In this document: one piece after another, positions 33,716 through 42,195 of the stretch | Layout of the letters: every line of letters begins with the position of its first letter | Numbering within the stretch: the first letter of the stretch is position 1 | Assembly: GCA_949318235.1 (NCBI GenBank) | Contig: OX439137.1 | Coordinates: 23,671,653-23,735,652, forward strand | Direction: 5' to 3' | From: Ecdyonurus torrentis | Taxonomy: Eukaryota; Arthropoda; Insecta; Ephemeroptera; Heptageniidae | DNA: 64,000 bases | Program-made: the position numbers and the translations under genes | The notes under the pieces: model-generated | The model's database searches: none | What the model was told of the DNA's origin: nothing | What the model saw: only the letters and a program-made list of their open reading frames with translations

Positions 33716-34915
33716 TTATGACTGAGTTAATATTGGTTGAGGAGTTTGAAAATTTGGTTGTTCAGTAGGATTAGTTTGGATTGTTGGGTGATAAGTAGAA
33801 GCTTGTGAAATGGAGGCAAGGAGGTTTAGGTTGTGGAGTGCATCTATGTATGGTGATGGGATTGGTTCTAGAGGGGTGTTGAAGTAAGTGTTTGTTGGTA
33901 GGATATAGGTTGTGGGGTTCGTTGTCATTGCGAATGAAATATCGATGAGATCTTGGGAATAACTGTGATTGACAGATGGGGTAGGAGCACAGTCTGTTTT
34001 CTTGATGGTTTCACATTGATTGTCATTTAGTGGGGCTGGTTGCTGTAGTGGTGTTTGGATTGGGGCTGGTTGTTTTGATGGAAGTGAGTATATAACAATG
34101 TTCACATCCAGCTTATTAAATACCTGATAGAGTTTGTTTTCAACGTAGCTCCATTTCAGTTGATCACGTCCAGAGCCAATACGTGGCATGGCTAACTGCT
34201 TGACGTTGTTAGATTTGCAATAACGGCGTAGCCCAAGGAGCCCAGTATTGAAGTTCTTGATAAACTGATTGGGGTTTTGGTATAATCTGTGGCGAGATTC
34301 ATACTTGGTAACTACATTGATAACTTTTGCTTTTGCGGAGTTTTGAACTACTACATCTCCTGGCTTAGGAGTTTGTTTTGGTTTAGGTGGTGAACCAAAC
34401 GTTTTCTTGATAGACTTAGCGACGCCTGCACTGCACTTTAAGTCTGCGGCGACTGCATGCGCAATAATTCCTTCTTCCGCTGTTAAGACATTACCTTCAA
34501 CGTATGTGATAGTACATTTAGTGTCTGTAGGGTTGGTGATGGTGGTGTGTTCTGTTAGATCAATGTACTCATTAAGTTCTGGTGTATAAGGTAATTTCTT
34601 GAGTGGGATATTTTGGCGTGCTTTTGCATACCGCCGTTCACTTTCATTTAGTTGGAGACGAAGGAGTTTATTTTCTGATTTTAACTTTTGTATTTCATGT
34701 TCATAGTACATACGTTCTGAGGTTGATATATGTTGTTGTTGTGATGCTACCGGTAGTGAAGGTCGCATGGGAGGTGGGTGTGCCGCTGCCAGCTGGCTGC
34801 GCTCTCGATCCTTCAGTGGTGTATACCGCACCACATCACTGTATTTTCGTTGCGAGTTATTTACGAAAACGTGTGAATTAATTGTTCTAGAGTCACTGTG
34901 GTTGTTCATAGACAT
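33716..34915 (-). CDS. LINE ORF1 with a TARG1/Poa1p-type macro domain
   Basis: 399 aa. Residues 1-65 are polar; 68-100 are a predicted coiled coil (YYEHEIQKLKSENKLLRLQL); 134-278 form a macro domain; 280-399 are Pro/Gln/Thr-rich. Macro motifs: ITYVEGNV (136-143), IAHAVAADLKCSAGVAKSIK (151-170) and AMPRIGSGRDQLKW (242-255). Lys204 (in VVTK) and Asp251 (in GSGRD) align with the catalytic Lys and Asp of human TARG1/OARD1, which removes mono-ADP-ribose from acidic residues. No CCHC knuckle, RRM or PHD finger is seen. Family knowledge supports ADP-ribose binding; a role for it in retrotransposition is inference. Confidence 0.85.
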   Translation of the reverse strand: MSMNNHSDSRTINSHVFVNNSQRKYSDVVRYTPLKDRERSQLAAAHPPPMRPSLPVASQQQHISTSERMYYEHEIQKLKSENKLLRLQLNESERRYAKARQNIPLKKLPYTPELNEYIDLTEHTTITNPTDTKCTITYVEGNVLTAEEGIIAHAVAADLKCSAGVAKSIKKTFGSPPKPKQTPKPGDVVVQNSAKAKVINVVTKYESRHRLYQNPNQFIKNFNTGLLGLRRYCKSNNVKQLAMPRIGSGRDQLKWSYVENKLYQVFNKLDVNIVIYSLPSKQPAPIQTPLQQPAPLNDNQCETIKKTDCAPTPSVNHSYSQDLIDISFAMTTNPTTYILPTNTYFNTPLEPIPSPYIDALHNLNLLASISQASTYHPTIQTNPTEQPNFQTPQPILTQS

Positions 34916-35030
34916 TTTGACGATGTCAATGTTCTTCTAGTTGGTTAATAACTTGGTCAAAACACTAATAATTGGCACAGTCACTGACGGGGCATACTAG
35001 ATTGCCGCCATCTTGAAGTGCTTTTAAGAG
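34916..35030 (-). promoter_or_regulatory. LINE 5'UTR / internal promoter
   Basis: About 115 bp upstream of ORF1. It contains AAGATGGCGGC on the minus strand (about 35013-35003), the consensus for YY1. A short 5' region of this kind would carry the element's internal promoter. The 5' boundary is uncertain because the adjoining 35025-35090 is a low-complexity AATTAAGATTAA stretch. Confidence 0.5.
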
Positions 35031-35118
35031 TAATTAAGATTAAGATTAAGTAATTAAGATTAATTAAGAGTAATTTATTCCGTTAAATTGTAATCTATTA
35101 CACCTTTACACGTCTAAC
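35031..35118. promoter_or_regulatory. DHRS4 proximal upstream region
   Basis: About 88 bp between the 5' end of the LINE and the DHRS4 ATG. It starts with repeats of AAGATTAA/GTAATTAAG, then TTTATTCCGTTAAATTG. Together with 30053-30135 it is all that is left of the non-LINE intergenic DNA between the divergent GDAP1 and DHRS4 genes. Confidence 0.5.
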
Positions 35119-35249
35119 ATGCTTAAAAGTTTAGCCACATTAACAATGAATAATTCTACTTTAATTACACGAAAGTTAAACTTTTGTTCTGCAACTGGAG
35201 TTGGAAAATTAAATGGTAAAGTTGCTGTCATCACTGCATCAACCGATGG
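35119..35249 (+). CDS. DHRS4: DHRS4-like SDR reductase, exon 1
   Basis: 131 nt. The N-terminal 25 residues are rich in Ser, Thr, Lys and Arg with no acidic residue, compatible with a mitochondrial-type leader. GKVAVITASTDG (33-44) then begins the Rossmann fold; the glycine-rich motif is TASTDGIG (39-46), with Ala for the usual first Gly as in DHRS4 family members. The donor GATGG|GTAACT gives phase 2. Total gene: 131+256+147+135+56+115 = 840 nt, 279 aa, essentially the length of human DHRS4. Confidence 0.9.
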
Positions 35250-36192
35250 GTAACTATGAGTTTTATGTATTTTGAAATATTTGCATGTCATCTTCATATT
35301 TATACGTATGTATTGATTTTTACGCCTTTAGAAAACATACGTATCAAGGTGTTTAGTAAACAATTTACGAGGGATTTTTATTTATAAATATAATGCACCT
35401 AACGTTTCGAAACTGGAAACTTTTTTGGCTTGAGGGCTGGTTCGCATAGGAATTTTCAAGGAGACGGAGTTCCCGTCTTTCCGGTCGCCCTATTTTTTCC
35501 GTTTTAAATCAAGGAAATCCTCATAACATAATATGTACATATGTTATTTAAATTTCATCGAACCTGTCCCCTCCACAAAAAAATTATCTTGGTTTGTGTT
35601 TTCATGTTAAAATGAAACAACGGTATATAAAAAGAGCATATTCACTCCTATATCATATTTATGCTGCACAATATATAAATGAATGGTTCGGACCTGGTTC
35701 GGACAGAGGCGTAGTCAGGGGGGTGTTTTGGAAGTCTGGACCCCCTCCGTCAGGTATGAAAAAGCATGGGCAAAGGGAGTGGTTTCCCCCCTTTACCCAT
35801 GCTCACTATAGGCTCCTGTTGCAAAATCTTGGCTATGTCACTAGGTCCAGACCAGAGAGAGGGGGGGGGGGGGCTCACTAGCTGCTATGACGTCACACGT
35901 ATAGTTAACAGCAGTACAGCAATGTTAACCATATGGGCAAAACAATTTACATGACGTCACATCAGCCTAGTGAGCCTACCTTGGGTCCGGACATCTGAAC
36001 TTCTCAATTATTGGCAGACATGTAACTTAATTGTAATAATGAAACATGAAATATAGAGGGCTAAGGATATAGGATTGAACTCAATCAAGGTGGCATCAGA
36101 ATTATTTGCTACATTCATAACTGCAATGGTTTATTTTCCTTTGTAAACAAATAATTATTTACCTGCACAAGTCTCTATATACCGTACATAGG

Positions 36193-36234
<42 letters not shown>

Positions 36235-36697
36235 TTGTGTTTATTTGCTTACTACAGTATATAACCACGGATAATCATGCATATTATAGAAGAAAAAAAT
36301 GGCTTGGCAACACTGTAGCAAATGTGTGATATACTGTACAGCTACATATTAAAAGTTTCCAGATAAGTGCTGCTGTCAACTCTTATGCTAATATTCCTTC
36401 ACCACATTTTTTTCTTTTTATGTAGCACTCACCTGAACATACTTTTTAGCTGCTTTCTTCAAAAAGTGGCATATCTTAAATATTTAAGTATAGCTAATCA
36501 GGCTGTACAGATTAAATATCATTATATTTCATAAAACAGCAATAATAACAAAAATAAAAAATAAAGTATTGAATTGTATATTTTATTATTCATCCTCTAT
36601 GCTAAAACTTTAAATTATAGGATTTTAATTACCCTTATTATAACTCTACTTTTCATATATATGTACTAAAACTAACATTATAATCTAATGTTCACAG
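35250..36697 (+). other. DHRS4 intron 1
   Basis: 1.45 kb. It contains a repeat with GGCGTAGTCAGGGGGG (35707) and inverted TCACTAGGTCCAGACC (35838), a G run at 35862-35873, two TGACGTCAC boxes (35889, 35953) and a (TC)n tract at 36194-36230. Confidence 0.8.
36194..36230. repeat. (TC)n microsatellite
   Basis: About 37 bp of TC dinucleotides inside DHRS4 intron 1. Confidence 0.95.
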
Positions 36698-36953
36698 CAT
36701 TGGATTTGCCATTGCCAGGCGACTAGCCCAAGATGGGGCTAAAGTTGTTTTAAGCAGTCGTAAGCAGGCAAACGTATCTCGTGCAGTGGATCAGTTGAAC
36801 AAAGAAGGACTTCAAGCCTGGGGAACTGTGTGTCATGTTTCTAAACCTGAGGACAGAGTCAAGCTGTTTAAAGAAGCTGTAGCTAAATTTGGAGGCATAG
36901 ATATTCTAGTTTCTAATGCTGCTGCTAATCCTGCTGTAGGACCTGTGCTAGAG
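36698..36953 (+). CDS. DHRS4: DHRS4-like, exon 2
   Basis: 256 nt, phase 2 to phase 0 (acceptor TTCACAG|CATTGGA, donor GAG|GTAAAA). It encodes [20 protein letters not shown], including SSRK, which selects NADP(H) over NAD(H) by the basic residue after beta-2. It also has [11 protein letters not shown] and the [11 protein letters not shown] motif that replaces the classical NNAG. Confidence 0.95.
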
Positions 36954-37675
36954 GTAAAAATAAGTAACATAGATCCATTATTTTATTACCAGTTCTTCAA
37001 TATTTTGAATGGGTGTAATACTTGCAAAAATATAGATACTTTTTATGGATTTATGCAATTTAGAAATTTATAATGCGGCGCAATAAATCTGTAGTATGGC
37101 ATTGTACATACATTTTTTTTTTTTTTTTTTTTTTGCAGAAAAAAAATTACTGCATTTTTTTGTTCCCATCTTATCTCATTTTGATAAGATAGTGTGGAGT
37201 TGTACAAACTATTTTAAATTAGATTTTGTTGTTTTTATTATTATTCTTGATATTAGGGTAGGCCTATATTAAATTTGTAGTTAAATTCCATAATTCACCA
37301 TAAGGGGTCATTGTTTAAAACTTAAAACATAACCCATTTGGCCCACGGTTTTCTTTGAACTTATTGATAAAAATTCTGTCTTGATGGGACTTAGGAGAAG
37401 GTGTAGCACAATAACATATTTGAGAAAATCCCTATGTATACCCTACTGTATGTATAATATGATAAAATTAAGAGAGATAGAGAGAGCACATTGAATTGAA
37501 AATAAATAAAAACAATGATTCTCTAATTTATTTATGTTCTGTATTTATTATAAACTATACAATCGGGGAGTTTTATTAGTTTTCAATTCATTGTTTCTAC
37601 CTATATTCTCTATTATTTTTTAATCTTAAAATATGAACCATATTTTTTTTCTCTCATTTATACATATCACGTGTT

Positions 37676-38056
37676 GTTAAAAGAAAGTAAAAGAAACTGT
37701 GACTGAGAAGTATGAGAACAGTGTATTACGGTGGTTTGGTCATGTTGAGAGAATGGGTGATGAAAGAATAGCAAAGCAGGTATTTCATAGTAGAGTGGAT
37801 GGAAGGAGAGATAGAGGCAGGCCTAAAAAATCCTGGTCTGAGGTGGTTGGAAGATGTTTGAAAAATAAGAATGTACGCAGTATGAAATGCAAAAGGAAAT
37901 GTATGAAACAAGGTATGAGACTGGCGGAAGCAAGTGAAGTATGTCAGGATAGGAAGTTGTGGAGGTCTATCACTGGGTCAGGATAAAACATCTGTGTTGT
38001 TGGCTTACCCCGAAAGGGATTTATAGCGTCATGATTATGTATGTATGTATGTTATT
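37676..38056 (+). mobile_element. 5'-truncated LINE, ORF2 C-terminus and 3' tail
   Basis: An open frame (37699-37986) encodes SVLRWFGHVERMGDERIAKQ, then GRRDRGRPKKSW, which is the highly characteristic C-terminal end of RTE/R1-type retrotransposon polyproteins after the reverse transcriptase. The stop is followed by GTTGGCTTACCCCGAAAGGG, AGCGTCATGA and a (TATG)n tail. The 5' part is absent. It is inserted in the sense orientation in DHRS4 intron 2. Tail-only relatives: 8776-8889 and 40816-40932. Confidence 0.85.
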
Positions 38057-38069
38057 ACAGTATTTACTA

Positions 38070-38125
<56 letters not shown>

Positions 38126-38126
<1 letters not shown>

Positions 38127-38285
38127 GATGTTGTTGCGAGCAATATGTGTAACTGTAACTCATTTTTTGTCTGCAAAGCAAAATGTGTAAGTCATTTCCG
38201 AACATTATGTAGGTGGCGCTCGACTTACACAACATATTGCTTCATGGGACAAAAAATGAGATACACATTGCTCGCAACAACATCG
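38126..38285. mobile_element. 160-bp foldback MITE (GTTGCGAGCAA family)
   Basis: The ends are CGATGTTGTTGCGAGCAATA and its complement TATTGCTCGC...CATCG in modified form (TTGCTCGCAACAACATCG). The interior holds GTGTAAGTCATTTCCGAACA and GTGGCGCTCGACTTACAC. A longer relative with internal duplications lies at 47481-47772 and a fragment near 8495-8590. A poly-A run directly abuts its left end. Confidence 0.85.
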
Positions 38286-38465
38286 ACAATCACCTAGGGC
38301 TTTTTAATTGGAATTATGCAATTTTTTTGGAGCAACGAAATATGATTTACAAACATCAATAATGCTGCTCGTAAACTCTGTTTTCTGCTACTTAAATGAC
38401 AATTAGCTATAATTAAATGGAATGCGCAATTTTTTGGTGCAAGAAAAGAGGGGTTATGAACAACA
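38286..38465. mobile_element. Dispersed short element (GTAAACTCTGTTTTCTGC family)
   Basis: It contains ATTTACAAACATCAATAATG and TGCTCGTAAACTCTGTTTTC back to back with GACAATCACCTAG and GAATGCGCAATTTTTTGG. It looks like two partial copies joined head to head. Other copies: 39983-40228, 42543-42690 and 54060-54185. Confidence 0.6.
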
Positions 38466-38508
38466 CTAATTAAGATTTTTTTTTAAAGCTTTATTATTTG
38501 TGTTGCAG

Positions 38509-38655
38509 TGTGAAGAAGAAGCTTGGGACAAAATATTTGACGTGAATTTGAAAGCTGCTTACTTGCTATCCAAGGAAGCTCTGCCACATTTAAGAGCTAG
38601 GGGAGGAGGGGCTATAGTCTATGTCTCATCCATTGCAGGATTTCAACCCTTCTCT
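38509..38655 (+). CDS. DHRS4: DHRS4-like, exon 3
   Basis: 147 nt, 49 codons, phase 0 at both ends (acceptor GTTGCAG|TGTGAAG, donor TCT|GTGAGT). It contains the active-site Asn142 in DVNLKA and the catalytic Ser170 in VYVSSIAGF, thirteen residues before the catalytic Tyr of exon 4, the normal SDR spacing. Confidence 0.95.
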
Positions 38656-38779
38656 GTGAGTTTGTGCTTTTTTTAAAAAAACATTAATTTATCGTAAATA
38701 TAATCATAAATACCAGGAAACAATTTTTACTTATAGAATTTAAATTAATGAATTAGTTTTTATTTATTCCTGATCTGTA

Positions 38780-39050
38780 AAGGATAGAGGAAACTAGTAA
38801 GGGTCTTAATTACCTTGAAGAAGAGTCCCATTGTTCTACTAAAATCTTGCTATTTTCTCTTTGAGTCTGTAAGGATTGCAGAAGGCACACATCCATACTC
38901 TGCTTTCTCTTGGAGTTCAATGCCATAGTCCAATATTTGTTACTTCTTTTATCTCTGTGGTAGCAAGATTTTCATCAAACTATGGGACTCTCTTCACTAT
39001 TACTTTTTCACTATTTGCCTGATTTCCTCTGTCCTTTTCTTTTATATCAT
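38780..39050. mobile_element. Foldback element, GGTTTCTCC family
   Basis: The left arm has GATAGAGGAAACTAGTAAGG and AGTCCCATTGTTCTACTAAA; the right arm has TAGCAAGATTTTCATCAAAC, TATGGGACTCTCTTCACTAT and TGATTTCCTCTGTCC. The core carries CTTTGAGTCTGTAAGGATTG. Confidence 0.65.
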
Positions 39051-39384
39051 CAAGATAATCATAGTGGTTGATTCTTAATTTTTCATGATAGTGAAAAGAG
39101 AATCTTTAGTGCAAATTTTTAAATGCTATTTATTATTGCGTAAAAAATAACAACATAAATTCAATATGATAGAAAATGGTAGAAATACCAGCAAGGGCCT
39201 TACTGTATAACTCTGTGCCACGTGAGACTTTGACCTTTCCATAGAACTTCTACTCTGGTACGGCCCTTCCTTGGATTTCTATAATTTTCTTCAATATTGA
39301 TCCTATCCTATTGCTGTTTTCAATACATATTAGGAAAAATTATCTATGCAATAATTGATGCTCGCTTTCCACAGAAAAACATAA

Positions 39385-39593
39385 CGATGGCTCCGCGGAA
39401 AACTGAACTATCTATAGCCTCCGTGCGCCTCAAATTTGGAACATCTGCGCTCTCCGCCTCTCCCAAATTTGAAGCATCTGTAATGGAGCACTGGTAAGAG
39501 ATGCTTCAAAGTCGGGAGAGGCGGAGAGCACAGATGTTCCAAATTTGAGGCGCGCGGAGACTATAGATAGTTCAGTTTTCTGCGGAGCCATCG
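39385..39593. mobile_element. 209-bp near-perfect palindrome
   Basis: It starts CGATGGCTCCGCGGAAAACT and ends AGTTTTCTGCGGAGCCATCG. Arms of about 90-95 bp pair with only a few mismatches (for example GTGCGCCTCAAATTTGGAAC with the complement CCAAATTTGAGGCGCGC). The spacer at about 39476-39505 is short. GC-rich compared with the intron. It could fold as a long hairpin in RNA or a cruciform in DNA. Confidence 0.85.
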
Positions 39594-39792
39594 ATAAGCC
39601 ACTAGTTCATATGCTTATAAATTTTCTTTTGGCCTGGGCTAGAAAATTTTTCTCTGCCACAGCATCCCTGTTAGTGCTCATTACTATCTCCCATTCCCCA
39701 TTTTTCCTAATCTATGTATTATTCTATCAAATTTATAAATTGCTGTTTTTGTAATGCAATTATTAATGAACTACTATGTGTATGGTTTTCAG

Positions 39793-39927
39793 TTGCTGGG
39801 AGCATACTCTGTGAGCAAGACTGCCTTGCTTGGTCTGACGAAAGCTGCTGCTCAAGATCTTGCCCATGACAACATTAGAGTCAACTGTCTGGCACCTGGT
39901 ATTGTCAAGACAAAGTTCTCAGCTGCT
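39793..39927 (+). CDS. DHRS4: DHRS4-like, exon 4 (catalytic Tyr/Lys)
   Basis: 135 nt, 45 codons, phase 0 (acceptor GGTTTTCAG|TTGCTGG, donor GCT|GTAAGT). It encodes GAYSVSKTALLGLTKAAAQD with catalytic Tyr183 and Lys187 (YxxxK), and NIRVNCLAPGIVKTKFS, the PG motif that shapes the cofactor site. Confidence 0.95.
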
Positions 39928-39982
39928 GTAAGTCACTTTTATACTGACATCAAGTTCACTGGACTGCAAGTCTGAGACAAGA

Positions 39983-40228
39983 ACGTTGGTCGTAAACCCT
40001 CTTTTCTGCTACTAAAATGATGATCAACTTTGGTTATTCAAACATAGTGCACATTTTTTTTTTTTTTTTTTTTTTTAGCAAGAAAACAGGAATGATGTTT
40101 GTAAAATCTATTCCCTTGCTCCAAAAAAATGTGCAATCCATTTAAAAAGCATTTGGTGATTGTCATTTTTTTTGTGGTTTGGAGCACCATAAACAGAGTT
40201 TACCAGACCAACATCATTAGGGGTTTAT
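39983..40228. mobile_element. Foldback element (GTAAACTCTG family)
   Basis: The ends are GTTGGTCGTAAACCCTCTTT and AAACAGAGTTTACCAGACCAACATCAT. The interior has a T run of about 22 nt and a TTTGTAAAATCTATTCCCTTGC stretch in which a second pair of ends seems to lie, as if one copy had inserted into or recombined with another. Confidence 0.6.
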
Positions 40229-40815
40229 GAATAACACTACTATCAACTATGTAATTAATTAGGAAAGGCTAAAACCATTTCGGTTTGAATTTTGAATTGA
40301 TAATCAAAGAATAAAGGATAGGAGAAACCAACAAGCACCTTACCACGATGAGGTCCATAGCTTGGTGAAAATCTTGGTGACACAGGTTACACAAATATAT
40401 TTACAAGTTTTAAGACGTTTCGAGGGCAACAGCCCTCTTCTTCAGTTGCTTAGAGTGTAGTGAAGGCAAGTTGGTTAGTTTGGAATAGGTATAGGTGGGA
40501 GAGGGGAAGGGGAGAGGAGAAGGGGTGAGGGATGAGAGTAAAATGAGGTAGGGGGAGTTTGGATTGTAGGCCCCCACACAATTCAAACGAGAAGGCGTTG
40601 ACATGCTGATTGGTTTCTTGTGATCATGCTATGTCCAACTCTAGTGCCGATTGGCTCAGATTGAAGACTTGCTTTGACATCAAAGGAATTTGTCACCACA
40701 ATCTTTTAATCCAGTGATCTTGCTGATGTGTCTGAACTAGCATTATGTTTATCTAGTTATAGCTTGTTCTATTATTGTTCTATCATTGCATGTTCTATAT
40801 CATTTCAATGTTAGC

Positions 40816-40932
40816 AAGAGAAATATGTCAGGATAGAAAGTTGTGGAGGTCTATCACTGAGTCAGGATAAAACCCATCTATGTTGTTGGCTTACCCCGAA
40901 AGGTACTATAGCGTCATGATATGTACTGTAAT
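40816..40932 (+). mobile_element. LINE 3'-tail fragment
   Basis: TATGTCAGGATAGAAAGTTG, TCTATCACTGAGTCAGGATA, GTTGGCTTACCCCGAAAGGT and GCGTCATGATATGTACTGTA match the tail of the LINE at 37676-38056. The coding part is missing. Confidence 0.75.
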
Positions 40933-41296
40933 TAAATAAAAATTACCGTAGTTGGTATGGAAATAACAGTAAGAGTAGGCTCTGCCCAACAGCCATTGTC
41001 TATATAGAAACAAGAAACTTCTACAGTTTGTACAATGGCCACAAAATTCTGAATATTTTTGTGCATCATTTTCTGTTATAGTCCGCTATTAATTTTATTC
41101 AATAAACACACATGGTGTACAACATATAGTTTAAAATTTACAAAAATACATACATTAATTACATACATAAACATTACTCTGGAGCATAACCTGTTAGACT
41201 AATGCTACGATTAGTACATTTCAACAAATGATATTGATCACATGGTTCACCACACATGTCTGCTATCACCATGGAATTTTAATTTGAATAAAATAA

Positions 41297-41760
41297 ATTA
41301 AGGAAAATAAACCATCACGGTTAGATATGATAAATTTGGAAGAAAAAGACAAGAGAAACCAGCAAGGGCCTTACCATAAGAGAGTCCCATAGTTCCGTGA
41401 AAATCTTGTTAGCACAGATATAAAAAAACTAACGCATTGGAAATATTTTGGCAATAAACTCTAGAGGGGAATTGTGTTATGCCTTAAGAAAGATGGAGTG
41501 TGCATGTTATGCCTTCATCAGTCCTTACAGAGAGAAACTATGAATGATGATGAGTTCATAGTTTCTCTGAGTCTGTAAGGACTAATGAAGGCATAACATA
41601 CTCCATCTCTCTTGGAGTTTATGGCCAAAATATTTCCAATGTGATAGTTTTTTTTTTTTTTTGTATCTGCTAGCAAAATTTTCACTGAACTATGGGACTC
41701 TCTTCACTATGGTAAGACTCATGCTGGTTTGTCCTATTCTTTTGTTTCAAATTTATCAAA
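41297..41760. mobile_element. Foldback element, GGTTTCTCC family (long copy)
   Basis: The left arm begins TTAAGGAAAATAAACCATCA, then GATAAATTTGGAAG, AGAGAAACCAGCAAGGGCCT and TTGTTAGCACAGATATAAAA. The right arm has the complement, ending near TTTCAAATTTATC. The core holds a second inverted pair around GAAACTATGAATGATGATGAG/TTCATAGTTTCTCTGAGTC, with the CTTCATCAGTCCTTACAGAG word duplicated. This copy shows the fullest structure of the family. Confidence 0.75.
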
Positions 41761-41959
41761 AAATAAATAATAATAATAATTAATCTGACATTTTTTTTAG
41801 AGCATTATAGTTTGTTTTATTATTGTTATTTTTAATTATCGCAAAGACGATTTTTTCCTAATACTGTAGACATTGATAGTCTTTGTAACACAACTATGTT
41901 AGAATACCAAATAGTATCTTTGGTACCTATCACTTACATGTTTCACTCCTGTGTTGCAG

Positions 41960-42015
41960 CTACATTCCAATGAAAGTGCAAAAGAAGCAGCTCTCAGTGG
42001 TATTCCTATGAAGAG
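41960..42015 (+). CDS. DHRS4: DHRS4-like, exon 5
   Basis: A 56-nt exon, phase 0 to 2 (acceptor GTGTTGCAG|CTACATTCC, donor AAGAG|GTAAAT). It encodes LHSNESAKEAALSGIPMKR, the variable substrate-binding loop region of SDRs. Its small size and perfect frame fit support the model. Confidence 0.9.
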
Positions 42016-42195
42016 GTAAATATTTTAATTCTGTGGTGAAGAAAAAAATGTAACAGATTTTTTTTTTTCTGTTAAACAAATTTGTGAAACGCCAGTTTTT
42101 TAAATTTCATGTAATTTTATAAAATTGAGAGCTTGAGCACTTGATTTCATAACTTTTTAACTATAGGATCTATGTTCTAGAATTTTTTGGGTGGT

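Larger units (their letters stand above)
30136..35030 (-). mobile_element. Non-LTR retrotransposon (LINE) with macro-domain ORF1, nearly full length
   Basis: Minus-strand order: 5'UTR (about 35030-34916, containing AAGATGGCGGC), ORF1 (34915-33716), ORF2 endonuclease part (33671-32382), ORF2 reverse-transcriptase part (32397-30781), and a 3'UTR with a duplicated 243-bp unit. It ends in a short TTTTGAA tandem tail at about 30140-30165. Tandem-repeat tails without poly-A are typical of the CR1/L2/Jockey-like groups; the clade is not resolved. A clear target-site duplication was not found. It lies between the start codons of GDAP1 and DHRS4. Confidence 0.9.
36954..38508 (+). other. DHRS4 intron 2 with LINE and MITE insertions
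   Basis: 1.56 kb. It contains a LINE 3' fragment (37676-38056), a poly-A run of about 52 nt (38074-38125), a foldback MITE (38126-38285) and a second element (38286-38465). Confidence 0.8.
38656..39792 (+). other. DHRS4 intron 3
   Basis: 1.14 kb. It holds a foldback of the GGTTTCTCC family (38780-39050), a related shorter piece (39175-39290), a near-perfect 209-bp palindrome (39385-39593) and a single arm of the 17797-18076 family (39633-39740). Confidence 0.8.
39928..41959 (+). other. DHRS4 intron 4
   Basis: 2.03 kb. It holds a GTAAACCCTCTTTTCTGC element (39983-40228), a partial GGTTTCTCC foldback arm (40317-40385), a LINE tail (40816-40932), the inverted partner of the 10435-10562 repeat (41090-41240) and a full foldback (41297-41760). 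Confidence 0.8.

Noticed and set aside
34407..34881. Plus-strand open frames opposite LINE ORF1
   Set aside because: They are antisense to the macro-domain ORF and have no recognisable domain.
30100..35090. Possible target-site duplication of the LINE
   Set aside because: The sequences on either side (TTTATCTAAATCTGAT and AATTGTAATCTATTA) share only loose similarity; no exact duplication was found, so none is claimed.
37726..37911. Antisense open frame over the LINE fragment
   Set aside because: It is a shadow of the plus-strand reverse-transcriptase C-terminal frame.
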